From: Bradyrhizobium jicamae
GTDB lineage: Bacteria > Pseudomonadota > Alphaproteobacteria > Rhizobiales > Xanthobacteraceae
Assembly: GCF_018130695.1 (NCBI RefSeq)
Contig: NZ_JAFCJX010000047.1
Span: forward strand, 1 to 42,732
Direction of reading: 5' to 3'
DNA length: 42,732 nt
Under the pieces are notes generated by a model, which worked only from the letters and a program-made list of their open reading frames with translations, was not told the DNA's origin and did no database searches. Shown here one piece after another: positions 1 through 7,036 of the stretch (within the stretch, counting starts at the first letter, position 1; the number at the start of each line of letters is the position of its first letter). A program made the translations under genes and the position numbers.

Positions 1-257
1 GGCGCTCGCCAACAAGGTCGCGCGCATCGCCTGGAGGTTGATGGTCAGCGGCGAACGCTACGATGCGGCACCCGCCGCTTCATTCCACGCAACACCGACC
101 TCGAAAAGCTCCCGACCCGCCGCTTTCGCCAGTCCATGGCCGCCTACAACAACACCCCACGCAAATGCCTTGACTTCAAGACCCCGGCGGAGGTCTTTGC
201 TGCTCAACTGTTGCACTTCGAATGTGAATCCACCTCCTGGCTTTCGCCAGGACGACG
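1..257 (+). repeat. Left copy of a 257-bp inverted repeat bounding the window
   Basis: Positions 1-257 match the reverse complement of 42476-42732, counted base by base, with two differences: position 72 (C here, G in the other copy) and position 208 (C here, G in the other copy). Identity stops at 257/258, where the two flanks diverge. The repeat may continue outside the window. Its inner end carries a small hairpin (CCTGGC at 236-241, GCCAGG at 246-251). Confidence 0.95.
2..234 (+). pseudogene. Hybrid remnant of IS110-type and IS30-type transposase C-termini
   Basis: Two transposase tails are joined here in different frames. Frame 2 (about 2-67) reads ALANKVARIAWRLMVSGERY, which resembles the extreme C-terminus of IS110-family transposases. 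Frame 1 (about 73-234) reads RRFIPRNTDLEKLPTRRF and then NNTPRKCLDFKTPAEVF, the C-terminal end typical of IS30-family transposases (the NxTPRKxLxxxTPAE block). Neither catalytic domain is present, so the remnant cannot encode an active enzyme. The junction suggests that one element inserted into, or recombined with, another, after which both were mostly lost. The IS30 reading frame runs on past its usual end into the CCTGGC hairpin and has no stop until further into the window. Family assignment is by motif recall only. Confidence 0.75.
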
Positions 258-268
258 TGGATGGCTAA

Positions 269-284
269 TCAACCATATGGTTGA
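269..284. promoter_or_regulatory. Perfect 16-bp palindrome, possible operator
   Basis: TCAACCATATGGTTGA reads identically on both strands. It lies 64 bp before the first gene of the plus-strand operon and 11 bp inside the end of the terminal repeat. Palindromes of this form are seen upstream of some ArsR-type regulator genes in rhizobia, from memory. It could be an operator for the downstream operon or a leftover from a lost gene. Confidence 0.35.
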
Positions 285-348
285 AAGTCGCCGACGGCCG
301 CGATAGGGTGAGCCGGCGCCGCGACCAGGCGCGATAAGGGAGCATGCA

Positions 349-1113
349 GTGTTCACCGACGGAGCACGATCATTCGCGATCATCCTGATCGTGCACCTCG
401 CCGTGATCGTACTCTGGCAGATCACCGTCGACCTGTTCCAGGTGCCAAAATTCATCCTGCCCTCACCACTCGCCACCGTAGCGACGCTGGGCTCGGCCAA
501 ATATGCCTGGTTATCCAATCTCTGGGTCACCGCGGCCGAAATCCTCGGCGGCTTCTGCCTCGGCGCCTTCGTCGGCGTCGCGCTCGCGGTGCTGTTCACC
601 TGGTCGCCGCTGGTCAGCCTGGTGCTGCTGCCGCTGTTCGTGACGCTGAACATGATCCCGAAGGTCGCGCTGGGGCCGCTGTTCATCGTCTGGTTCAGCT
701 ATGGCATCTGGCCGAATATCCTGATCGCGTTCTCGATCTGCTTCTTCCCAATCCTGCTCACGACCGCGCGCGGCCTGAGCGAGGTCGAGCCCGATCTGCT
801 CGATCTCGTCAAGTCGCTGCGCGGCTCGCGCTGGACGCTGTTCCGCAAGATCCAGCTGCCGGGCTCGCTGCCCTACGTGTTCTCCGGGATGAAGGTCGGC
901 GCCATCCTGGCGGTTGCCGGCGCCATCGTCGGCGAATTCATCGCTTCCGAGCGCGGGCTCGGCTATCTCATGATCCAGGTGCAGTCCTCGCTCGACACGC
1001 CGGCAATGGTGATGGCCGTGGTGCTGCTGACCCTGCTCGGCGTCTCCCTTTACGGCCTGGTGCTCGCCCTCGAACGGCTGTTCGTGGTCCGCGACGTCAG
1101 GCTGCAAACCTGA
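349..1113 (+). CDS. ABC transporter permease, SsuC/TauC-like
   Basis: A 254-residue inner-membrane permease of the binding-protein-dependent type (BPD_transp_1). It has about six hydrophobic segments, and the cytoplasmic loop around residues 140-180 (LDLVKSLRGSRWTLFRKIQL, then the PGSLPYVFSGMKVG block) is the EAA-type contact site for the ATPase. The start is GTG at 349, chosen because AAGGG at 336-340 sits 8 nt upstream; the nearby ATG at 344 is out of frame and soon stops. The gene leads an operon whose last member (4024-4806) is the matching ATPase. No binding protein for this system lies in the window, so it was probably encoded upstream and is now beyond the IS scar. Overall fold resembles sulfonate, taurine and pyrimidine-precursor importers; the substrate cannot be told. 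Confidence 0.88.
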   Translation: MFTDGARSFAIILIVHLAVIVLWQITVDLFQVPKFILPSPLATVATLGSAKYAWLSNLWVTAAEILGGFCLGAFVGVALAVLFTWSPLVSLVLLPLFVTLNMIPKVALGPLFIVWFSYGIWPNILIAFSICFFPILLTTARGLSEVEPDLLDLVKSLRGSRWTLFRKIQLPGSLPYVFSGMKVGAILAVAGAIVGEFIASERGLGYLMIQVQSSLDTPAMVMAVVLLTLLGVSLYGLVLALERLFVVRDVRLQT

Positions 1114-1125
1114 CAGGGACGAAAC

Positions 1126-2163
1126 ATGCTGCTCACCCGCGACACCCTGCCCGAGACGATCCCTGACATCGCAGCGCTCGACGAACTCTTGTGCCGGCCG
1201 AGCCAGGCGCTGATCGATGACCTCCGCAAGGTCGACGGCGACATCATGATCCTCGGCGTCGCCGGCAAGATGGGGCCGACGCTCGCCGGCCTGGCCAGGC
1301 GCGCGCTGCCGGATCGCAAGGTGATCGGTGTGGCGCGCTTCAGCGATACCAGCGTGAAGGACTGGCTGCAGGCGCGCGGCATCGAGACCATCAATTGCGA
1401 TCTGCTGGATGAGACCGCGATCAGGCGGCTACCGAAGAGCCCGAACGTGATCTTCATGGCCGGCCGCAAGTTCGGCGCCGAGGGCGATCTGTCGCTGACC
1501 TGGGCGATGAATGCGCATGTCCCTGCGCTGGTCGCCCAGGCCTTCGCCGGCTCGCGCATCGTCGCGTTCTCGACCGGCTGCGTCTATCCCTTCGTGCCGG
1601 TCGACGGCAAGGGCTCGGATGAGGCGATGGCGCCGAACCCGCCCGGCGAATACGCGCAATCCTGCGTCGGCCGCGAGCGGATGTTCGAGTATTTCTCGCG
1701 AAAATTCTCGACACCTGGCCGGCTGTTCCGCCTCAACTACGCGATCGACATGCGCTATGGCGTGCTGCACGACATCGCCACCAAGGTGCTGACGGGCAAG
1801 CCAATCGACGTCGGCCTCGGCCATGTCAATTTTATCTGGCAGGGCGATGCGTCGGCGCAGGCACTGCGCTGCCTCGCGCATTGCGACACGCCGACCTCGC
1901 CGATCAATGTCAGCGGCCACGAGATCCTGACTGTCCGCGATCTCGCCGACATATTCGGCGAGCGGTTTGGCCGCGCGCCAGTCATTGTCGGCAAGGAGGA
2001 GCCGACGGCGTGGCTGACCAACACGTCGCAGGCGGTGAAACTGTTTGGGGAACCGGTCGTCGATACCGACCGGCTCATCACCTGGACGGCCGACTGGGTC
2101 GCGCGTTCCATGCCGAGCCTCGGCAAGCCCACCAAATACGAGGTGCGCGATGGCCGCTACTGA
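1126..2163 (+). CDS. NAD-dependent epimerase/dehydratase-like SDR protein
   Basis: 345 residues with an extended-SDR look. A Rossmann nucleotide-binding turn appears at IMILGVAGKMG (about 41-51), an acidic-strand region at INCDLLDE, a serine-containing strand at FSTGCVYP (about 150), and the family tyrosine at Y176. The usual YxxxK motif is altered: the sequence is YAQSC, with Cys180 where the catalytic lysine should be. It may therefore be non-catalytic, use another general base, or bind NAD in a different role. Start ATG at 1126 is 12 nt after the permease stop; the 3' end overlaps the next gene by 14 nt. The context (importer, acetyltransferase, aldolase-family protein) points to catabolism of an imported, perhaps sugar-like or carboxylic, compound. 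This is inference. Confidence 0.8.
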   Translation: MLLTRDTLPETIPDIAALDELLCRPSQALIDDLRKVDGDIMILGVAGKMGPTLAGLARRALPDRKVIGVARFSDTSVKDWLQARGIETINCDLLDETAIRRLPKSPNVIFMAGRKFGAEGDLSLTWAMNAHVPALVAQAFAGSRIVAFSTGCVYPFVPVDGKGSDEAMAPNPPGEYAQSCVGRERMFEYFSRKFSTPGRLFRLNYAIDMRYGVLHDIATKVLTGKPIDVGLGHVNFIWQGDASAQALRCLAHCDTPTSPINVSGHEILTVRDLADIFGERFGRAPVIVGKEEPTAWLTNTSQAVKLFGEPVVDTDRLITWTADWVARSMPSLGKPTKYEVRDGRY

Positions 2164-2971
2164 CGACATCGCGATCGTCGAGCTCTGGCCTGACGATGCG
2201 CAGGCCGGCCTGCTTCTGTCGACCGAGGCGCACTGGAATCAGAACGAGGCCGATTGGCGGACCTTTCTCACCGATGGCATCGTGTTCGGCGTTCGCGACG
2301 GCGCGCAGTTGGGTGCGACGGCCGCGCTGCTGCCCTACTCCGCCGGCAATGCCTGGATCAGCATGGTGCTGGTGACGGCGAGCTGGCGCCGCCGCGGCAT
2401 CGCGACGAAGCTGGTCGATGCCTGCCTCGACGCCGCGCGAAAGCGCGGGCTGACGACATGGCTCGACGCGACGCCGGCGGGCGCTGCGGTTTACGGCCCG
2501 CTCGGCTTTACGCCGACGATCGAGCTGCGGCGGCTGCGGCTCGCGAATGCGGGATCAGGTGCGGGAGCGTCGCTCGTGACCGCTTCCATCGACGAATTCA
2601 TTGCGCGCGATCGCCGCACGATCGGTTTTGAGCGCGGCAGGCTGCTGAGGGCGTTTCACGGTCGCCCGGGATCGCGTCTTGTTTCTGACGGCGACGCAGT
2701 TGCCTTGGTTCGCGATGGTCGCACAGCCCGTCAGATCGGCCCGGTGTTCGCTAACGATGCCACGAGCGCCCTGGCCCTGGTTGAGAGCATCGCGCGGTCC
2801 GAGCGTGGGCCGCTGATCATCGACGCCGTTCATTCGCAGACCAATTTTGTGAACGGCCTGACCGGTGCCGGCTGGAGCATCGAGCGGCCATTCCAGCGGA
2901 TGCGGCAGGGACCGCCGACTACGCAAGCCACCGAGCTGCCCTTTGCAGTCGCCGGCCCGGAATTTGGATAG
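2150..2971 (+). CDS. GNAT-family N-acetyltransferase
   Basis: 273 residues. The acetyl-CoA-binding motif A is visible as VLVTASWRRRGIATKLVDAC, with the R-R-x-G-I/A loop, followed by a YGPLGF segment typical of GNAT motif B (about residue 115). The C-terminal half (about 140-273) is a second, weaker domain like those of two-domain GNAT proteins. The open frame extends upstream to 2045, but the start chosen is ATG 2150: GAGGTG lies 5 nt upstream and this start gives the usual overlap with the preceding gene (its stop is 2161-2163). The acceptor substrate cannot be predicted; operon membership suggests a small molecule handled with the DapA-like enzyme downstream. Confidence 0.82.
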   Translation: MAATDDIAIVELWPDDAQAGLLLSTEAHWNQNEADWRTFLTDGIVFGVRDGAQLGATAALLPYSAGNAWISMVLVTASWRRRGIATKLVDACLDAARKRGLTTWLDATPAGAAVYGPLGFTPTIELRRLRLANAGSGAGASLVTASIDEFIARDRRTIGFERGRLLRAFHGRPGSRLVSDGDAVALVRDGRTARQIGPVFANDATSALALVESIARSERGPLIIDAVHSQTNFVNGLTGAGWSIERPFQRMRQGPPTTQATELPFAVAGPEFG

Positions 2972-2980
2972 GACGCGCCC

Positions 2981-4036
2981 ATGCACCACAGCGAGATCAA
3001 GTCCGAGGTTCGCAAGCTGATCGCCGACGGCACCGTGTTGCCGGCCCATCCGCTGGCGCTCGATGCCAGCCGCCAACTCGATGTCAGGCACCAGCGCGCG
3101 CTGACGCGCTACTACATCGACGCCGGCGCCGGCGGACTCGCGGTCGGTGTCCACACCACGCAGTTTGCGATCCGCGATGTCGGCCTCTACAAGCCCGTGC
3201 TGGAGCTCGCCGCGGAGACGGCGGCGAACTGGACCAGGCGTCCGCTGGCGATGGTCGCGGGTCTTGCCGGCCCGACGCAGCAAGCCGTGGGCGAGGCCAG
3301 GATCGCGCGCGGCATCGGCTATCACGCCGGCCTGCTCAGCCTCGCCGCGATGAAATCGGCCTCTGAAGATGAGATCATTGCGCATTGCGAAGCCGTGGCG
3401 AAGGAGATTCCGCTGGTCGGCTTCTACCTGCAACCGGCGGTCGGCGGCGTCATCCTCAGCGCCAATTTCTGGCGGCGCTTTGCCGCGATCGACAACGTCA
3501 TCGCCATCAAGATCGCACCGTTCAACCGCTACCGCACCCTCGACGTGCTTCGCGGCGTCGCCGCGGCCGGCGCGCTCGACCGCATCGCGCTCTATACCGG
3601 CAATGACGATCACATCCTGCTCGACCTGACCCTGCCGTTCGACCTGCGCGACAACGGCGTCACCACCCGCACCTACTTCAAGGGCGGTCTGCTCGGCCAC
3701 TGGTCGGTGTGGACCGCGAGCGCGATCAAGCAGTTCGAGACCTGCAAGGCGGCGCGGCACAAGGACATTGTGCCGGCCGACCTGCTGGCGCTCGACGCCC
3801 GCGTCACCGACTGCAACAGCGCGTTTTTCGACGTCGCCAACAATTTTCACGGCTGCATCGCCGGCTGCCACGAGATCCTGCGCCGCCAGGGTTTGATGCA
3901 GGGCATCTGGTGCCTCGATCCCGAGGAGGGTCTCAGCCCCGGCCAGATGGCCGAGATCGACCGCGTCTGCCGCGAGCACGCCGATCTCTCGGATGATGCG
4001 TTCGTTGCCGCCCACTTACAAAAATGGCTGGCATGA
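2981..4036 (+). CDS. Dihydrodipicolinate synthase (DapA)-family aldolase/lyase
   Basis: 351 residues forming the TIM-barrel class I aldolase family (DapA/NanA/KDPG-type). The candidate Schiff-base lysine is Lys177 in IAIKIAPF, and Tyr149 in GFYLQP matches the family tyrosine. The 28-residue spacing between them equals that in E. coli DapA (Tyr133/Lys161). The N-terminal GLAVGVHTTQF block takes the place of the GTTGE pyruvate-carboxylate loop but differs from it, so lysine biosynthesis is unlikely and a catabolic pyruvate-releasing or hydratase reaction is more probable. The C-terminus is longer than in DapA (about 290 residues). It starts 9 nt after the acetyltransferase stop and overlaps the ATPase gene by 13 nt. 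Confidence 0.82.
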   Translation: MHHSEIKSEVRKLIADGTVLPAHPLALDASRQLDVRHQRALTRYYIDAGAGGLAVGVHTTQFAIRDVGLYKPVLELAAETAANWTRRPLAMVAGLAGPTQQAVGEARIARGIGYHAGLLSLAAMKSASEDEIIAHCEAVAKEIPLVGFYLQPAVGGVILSANFWRRFAAIDNVIAIKIAPFNRYRTLDVLRGVAAAGALDRIALYTGNDDHILLDLTLPFDLRDNGVTTRTYFKGGLLGHWSVWTASAIKQFETCKAARHKDIVPADLLALDARVTDCNSAFFDVANNFHGCIAGCHEILRRQGLMQGIWCLDPEEGLSPGQMAEIDRVCREHADLSDDAFVAAHLQKWLA

Positions 4037-4806
4037 CCGAGCCCTTCATCAGCCTGCGTAACGTCCGAAAGACCTACCGATCGAAAGGCACCGAATTCCT
4101 TGCGGTGTCCGACGTCACGATGGACGTGCAGGAAGGCGAGTTGGTGTCGCTGGTTGGCCCGTCCGGCTGCGGCAAGACAACGGTGCTGAAGATCCTGGCC
4201 GGCCTGCACGACGCCGACGGCGGCACGATCAAGATCGGCAATGCGCAAACGTCATTCGATCCGGCGCGCGACATCGGCATGGTGTTCCAACAGGCACTGC
4301 TGCTGAAATGGCGCACCATCCTCGATAATGTGCTGCTGCCCGCGGAGATCGTCGGCCTCCCGATGAAGGCCGCACGGGAGCGTGCACGCGATCTGCTCAA
4401 TCTGGTCGGGCTCGCCGGCTATGAGGACAAATATCCGCAGCAGCTCTCCGGCGGCATGCAGCAGCGCACCGCGATCGCGCGTGCCTTCGTGCATGACCCA
4501 AAGCTGATCCTGATGGATGAGCCGTTCGGCGCGCTGGACGCGCTGACCCGCGAGCAGATGAACCTCGAAATGCTCAGGATCTGGCGCGAGAGCGGCAAGA
4601 CCATCATCTTCGTCACCCACTCGATCCAGGAGGCCGTGTTCCTGGCCTCGCATTGCGCGGTGCTCACGGCCGGGCCGGCAAAGATGGCCGAGTACTTTCC
4701 GATCGAGCTGCCCTTTCCGCGCGACCTGCCAATCAAGACCACGGACGAATTCGGCGCATATGCGCGGCGCATCTACGCGCGCCTCGGTTTCGGCGCGCAC
4801 GCCTGA
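4024..4806 (+). CDS. ABC transporter ATP-binding protein, SsuB/TauB-like
   Basis: 260 residues. Walker A is GPSGCGKT (45-52), the Q-loop is VFQQ, the signature is LSGGMQQR, Walker B is LILMDEPFGALD, and the switch histidine is in FVTHSIQEA. This subtype pairs with SsuC/TauC permeases, matching the first gene of the same operon. ATG 4024 overlaps the preceding gene's end at 4036; ATG 4033 is an alternative start three codons in. It energises import; substrate unknown. The gene ends 57 nt before the convergent ATPase gene, with a palindromic repeat between them. Confidence 0.92.
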   Translation: MAGMTEPFISLRNVRKTYRSKGTEFLAVSDVTMDVQEGELVSLVGPSGCGKTTVLKILAGLHDADGGTIKIGNAQTSFDPARDIGMVFQQALLLKWRTILDNVLLPAEIVGLPMKAARERARDLLNLVGLAGYEDKYPQQLSGGMQQRTAIARAFVHDPKLILMDEPFGALDALTREQMNLEMLRIWRESGKTIIFVTHSIQEAVFLASHCAVLTAGPAKMAEYFPIELPFPRDLPIKTTDEFGAYARRIYARLGFGAHA

Positions 4807-4816
4807 ACTTGGTTTA

Positions 4817-4863
4817 AGCATGATCTTGTCGGAAAGCCGGTTCACACTTTTCCGGATCATGCT
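4817..4863. repeat. Intergenic palindromic repeat, likely bidirectional terminator
   Basis: AGCATGATC (4817-4825) pairs with GATCATGCT (4855-4863), and the interior holds a second pair (CGGAAAgCCGG and TTTTCCGG). This element is a common dispersed repeat between rhizobial genes, from memory. It lies exactly between two convergent genes and abuts the stop of the minus-strand gene, so it probably ends both transcripts. Confidence 0.7.
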
Positions 4864-5967
4864 CTATTCGTAAGACGACGGCCCGGTGTCGCGATAGGCC
4901 CACAGGCATTCGCGCGCCAGCGCGACCGGCGCCTCGACGCCGACCTGGTGGCGCGCGGCAGTGCCGAGCTCGATCACCTCGAGCCGTTTGCCGAACAGCT
5001 CGATGCCGTAAGCGGTCTGCGTGCCCTGATAGCGGCGGTCGAGCACCTTCGCGGAGAAGGTGTTGGCGCCATCGGTCCGGCCAATCGCGACGTTCTCCGG
5101 CCGTAGCGCAACGCGCACCTTCTCGTCTTCGGCCACTTGATGAAACAGCACGACCTCGCCGCGTCGGCCATCGCCGAAATCGACCACGCCGAAATCGCCG
5201 TTGCGCGCGACCAGCGTGCCCGCGAGCTCATTGGTGGCGCCGGTGAAATTGGCGACGAACAGATCGGCCGGACGGTTGTAGATCGTATCGGGCGTGTCCA
5301 TCTGCAGCAGCTTGCCGTCGCGCATCACGCCGATGCGGTCACCGAGCACGACCGCTTCGGCCTGATCGTGGGTGACATAGAGCGCGGTCATGCCGGTCTG
5401 CTTCAGGATGACGCGGAGATCGTCGCGCAGCCGCAGGCGCAGCTTGGCGTCGAGGTTCGACAGCGGCTCGTCAAGCAGCAGCAGTTGCGGCCGGTAGACC
5501 ATGCTGCGCGCCAGCGCGACGCGCTGCATCTGTCCGCCGGACAGCGCGACCACCGGACGATCGGCATATTCGGAGAGGCCGACCAGCGCCAGCGCCTCCT
5601 CGACCTTGCGGTTGGCCTCCGCGCGGCTGATGCTCCGGTGCTTCAGCGGATAGACCACGTTCTGCCGCACCGTCATGTGCGGCCACACCGCATAGGACTG
5701 GAACACCATGCCGAGATCGCGCGCCCGTGGCGGCACGAGAATGCCGCGCGCGGGCGACGACACCACCCGGCCCGCGATACTGACCTCGCCGCCGGTCGGA
5801 TGTTCCAGCCCGGCGACACAGCGCAGCGTCGTGGTCTTGCCGCAGCCGCTTGGGCCGAGCAGCACCACGATCTCGCCGGCCGGCACAGCGAAGCTGACGC
5901 CGTCGATCGCCGGACGCCCGATCGCGAACTGTTTCTTGAGCTCGGTAACTTCCAGCGTTGCGGTCAT
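4864..5967 (-). CDS. ABC transporter ATP-binding protein, FbpC/PotA-like
   Basis: 367 residues. Walker A GPSGCGKT (38-45), Q-loop VFQSYAVWPHM, signature LSGGQMQRVALA, Walker B LLLLDEPLSNLDAKLR, and switch VTHDQAEA are all present. The VFQSYAVWPHMTV and LDAKLR versions are those of the CUT1/Fe3+/polyamine ATPase group, and the C-terminal 110 residues are a TOBE-type regulatory domain. ATG 5967 is chosen as start; a TTG 39 nt upstream overlaps the binding-protein gene and adds residues unlike the family. It is the last gene of a three-gene minus-strand importer operon. Confidence 0.9.
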   Translation of the reverse strand: MTATLEVTELKKQFAIGRPAIDGVSFAVPAGEIVVLLGPSGCGKTTTLRCVAGLEHPTGGEVSIAGRVVSSPARGILVPPRARDLGMVFQSYAVWPHMTVRQNVVYPLKHRSISRAEANRKVEEALALVGLSEYADRPVVALSGGQMQRVALARSMVYRPQLLLLDEPLSNLDAKLRLRLRDDLRVILKQTGMTALYVTHDQAEAVVLGDRIGVMRDGKLLQMDTPDTIYNRPADLFVANFTGATNELAGTLVARNGDFGVVDFGDGRRGEVVLFHQVAEDEKVRVALRPENVAIGRTDGANTFSAKVLDRRYQGTQTAYGIELFGKRLEVIELGTAARHQVGVEAPVALARECLWAYRDTGPSSYE

Positions 5968-5989
5968 CGTTACGTCGTGCTCACGCCAC

Positions 5990-7015
5990 TCACTGCCGAT
6001 AGCCAAACGTCTTGTCCCACTCCGCGACCCAGTCGTGGTGCAGCTTCACGTACTCGTCGAACTTCGGATACCAGACCTTGACGACCTTGGGATCAAAGCC
6101 GGGCGGAAAGGCCGGCGGCTCCTTGAGCGAGGTGAGATTGCCGAGCTCCTTGATCATGAAGGTCTGCCCTTCCTTCGAGAGGCACCAGTTCAGGAACAGC
6201 TTTGCCGCGTTCGGATGCGCGGCAGTCTTCGGGATGCCCGTCGCGTAGGGATTGACCGGCGCGCCTTCCGGCGGGAAGAAGATCTCGATCGGCGCGCCGT
6301 CCTTCTGCTTCGGATAGATCGCGTTGTAGAGCAGCGGCCCAACGCCGACCTCGCCCCGCACCATCGCATCCGACATCGGCGCGCCCGACGGATAGAGGAT
6401 CGGATGGGTCGAAGCCTGCTTGGCCCAATAGTCCTCGCCCAGCACCTGCCGTTCGAACATGATGCGGGTCCAGGTGGTGCCGCCGGATTGCGCGAATACC
6501 TGGCCGGTCAGCTTGTCGTATTTCGCCAGCGTCAGATCCTTCCACGTCTTCGGCGGATCCTTCACGATCTCCGTATTGTAGGCGATCGACCACACCAGGG
6601 TCACGCGGGGCCAGAGCTGCGGCGCGATCTGGGCCTGCGGATTGTAGTCGGCGGCATTCGGCGGCGCGTAGTCCTGGAACATGTCGGCGAGCGGCTGCAT
6701 CAGCGCGCGGTCGGAATGATCGACCACGTCGGCGATCAGCTTGCCGGCGGCGGCTTCCGTCTTCACGCGGGTGATCAGCTGGCCGCCGGGCGCGCGCACC
6801 ATCTCGACCTTGATCTCGGGAAAGCGCTTGTTGAAAGCCTTGATGACCTGCTGCTCGACCTCGGCGAAATTGGCGGTGTAGTAGACCAGCTTGCCTTCTT
6901 TCTTCGCCGCCGCGATCAGCTCGGGCGAGCCGAACTCCTGGGCTTGCGCGAACGACGCCATCCCGAACGCTGCGGCGCCGGCCAAAGCCAGTCTGGTAAA
7001 GGTTCGTCGATCCAT
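5990..7015 (-). CDS. Periplasmic substrate-binding protein, Fe3+/polyamine ABC type
   Basis: 341 residues, family 1 extracellular solute-binding protein (AfuA/FbpA-like). The N-terminus MDRRTFTRLALAGAAAFG, followed by an alanine-rich stretch ending AQA, looks like a Tat-type signal with an RR pair. Mature protein begins near QEFGSPELIAAAKKEGKLVYY, where the KEGxLVYYT motif is typical of this family. Start ATG 7015 has GGAGGA six nt upstream (7022-7027); the TTG at 7021 would touch the ribosome site. Phosphonate, iron, thiamine and putrescine binders all share this fold, so the ligand is open. Confidence 0.88.
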   Translation of the reverse strand: MDRRTFTRLALAGAAAFGMASFAQAQEFGSPELIAAAKKEGKLVYYTANFAEVEQQVIKAFNKRFPEIKVEMVRAPGGQLITRVKTEAAAGKLIADVVDHSDRALMQPLADMFQDYAPPNAADYNPQAQIAPQLWPRVTLVWSIAYNTEIVKDPPKTWKDLTLAKYDKLTGQVFAQSGGTTWTRIMFERQVLGEDYWAKQASTHPILYPSGAPMSDAMVRGEVGVGPLLYNAIYPKQKDGAPIEIFFPPEGAPVNPYATGIPKTAAHPNAAKLFLNWCLSKEGQTFMIKELGNLTSLKEPPAFPPGFDPKVVKVWYPKFDEYVKLHHDWVAEWDKTFGYRQ

Positions 7016-7036
7016 CGCCAATCCTCCCTCTTTTTG

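Noticed and set aside
1..257. Complete insertion sequence at the window ends
   Set aside because: Only C-terminal tails of two transposases are present, in different frames, with no catalytic residues.
344..385. ATG start at 344 for the first gene
   Set aside because: It is out of frame with the permease and meets a stop after 14 codons; GTG 349 has a well-placed ribosome site.
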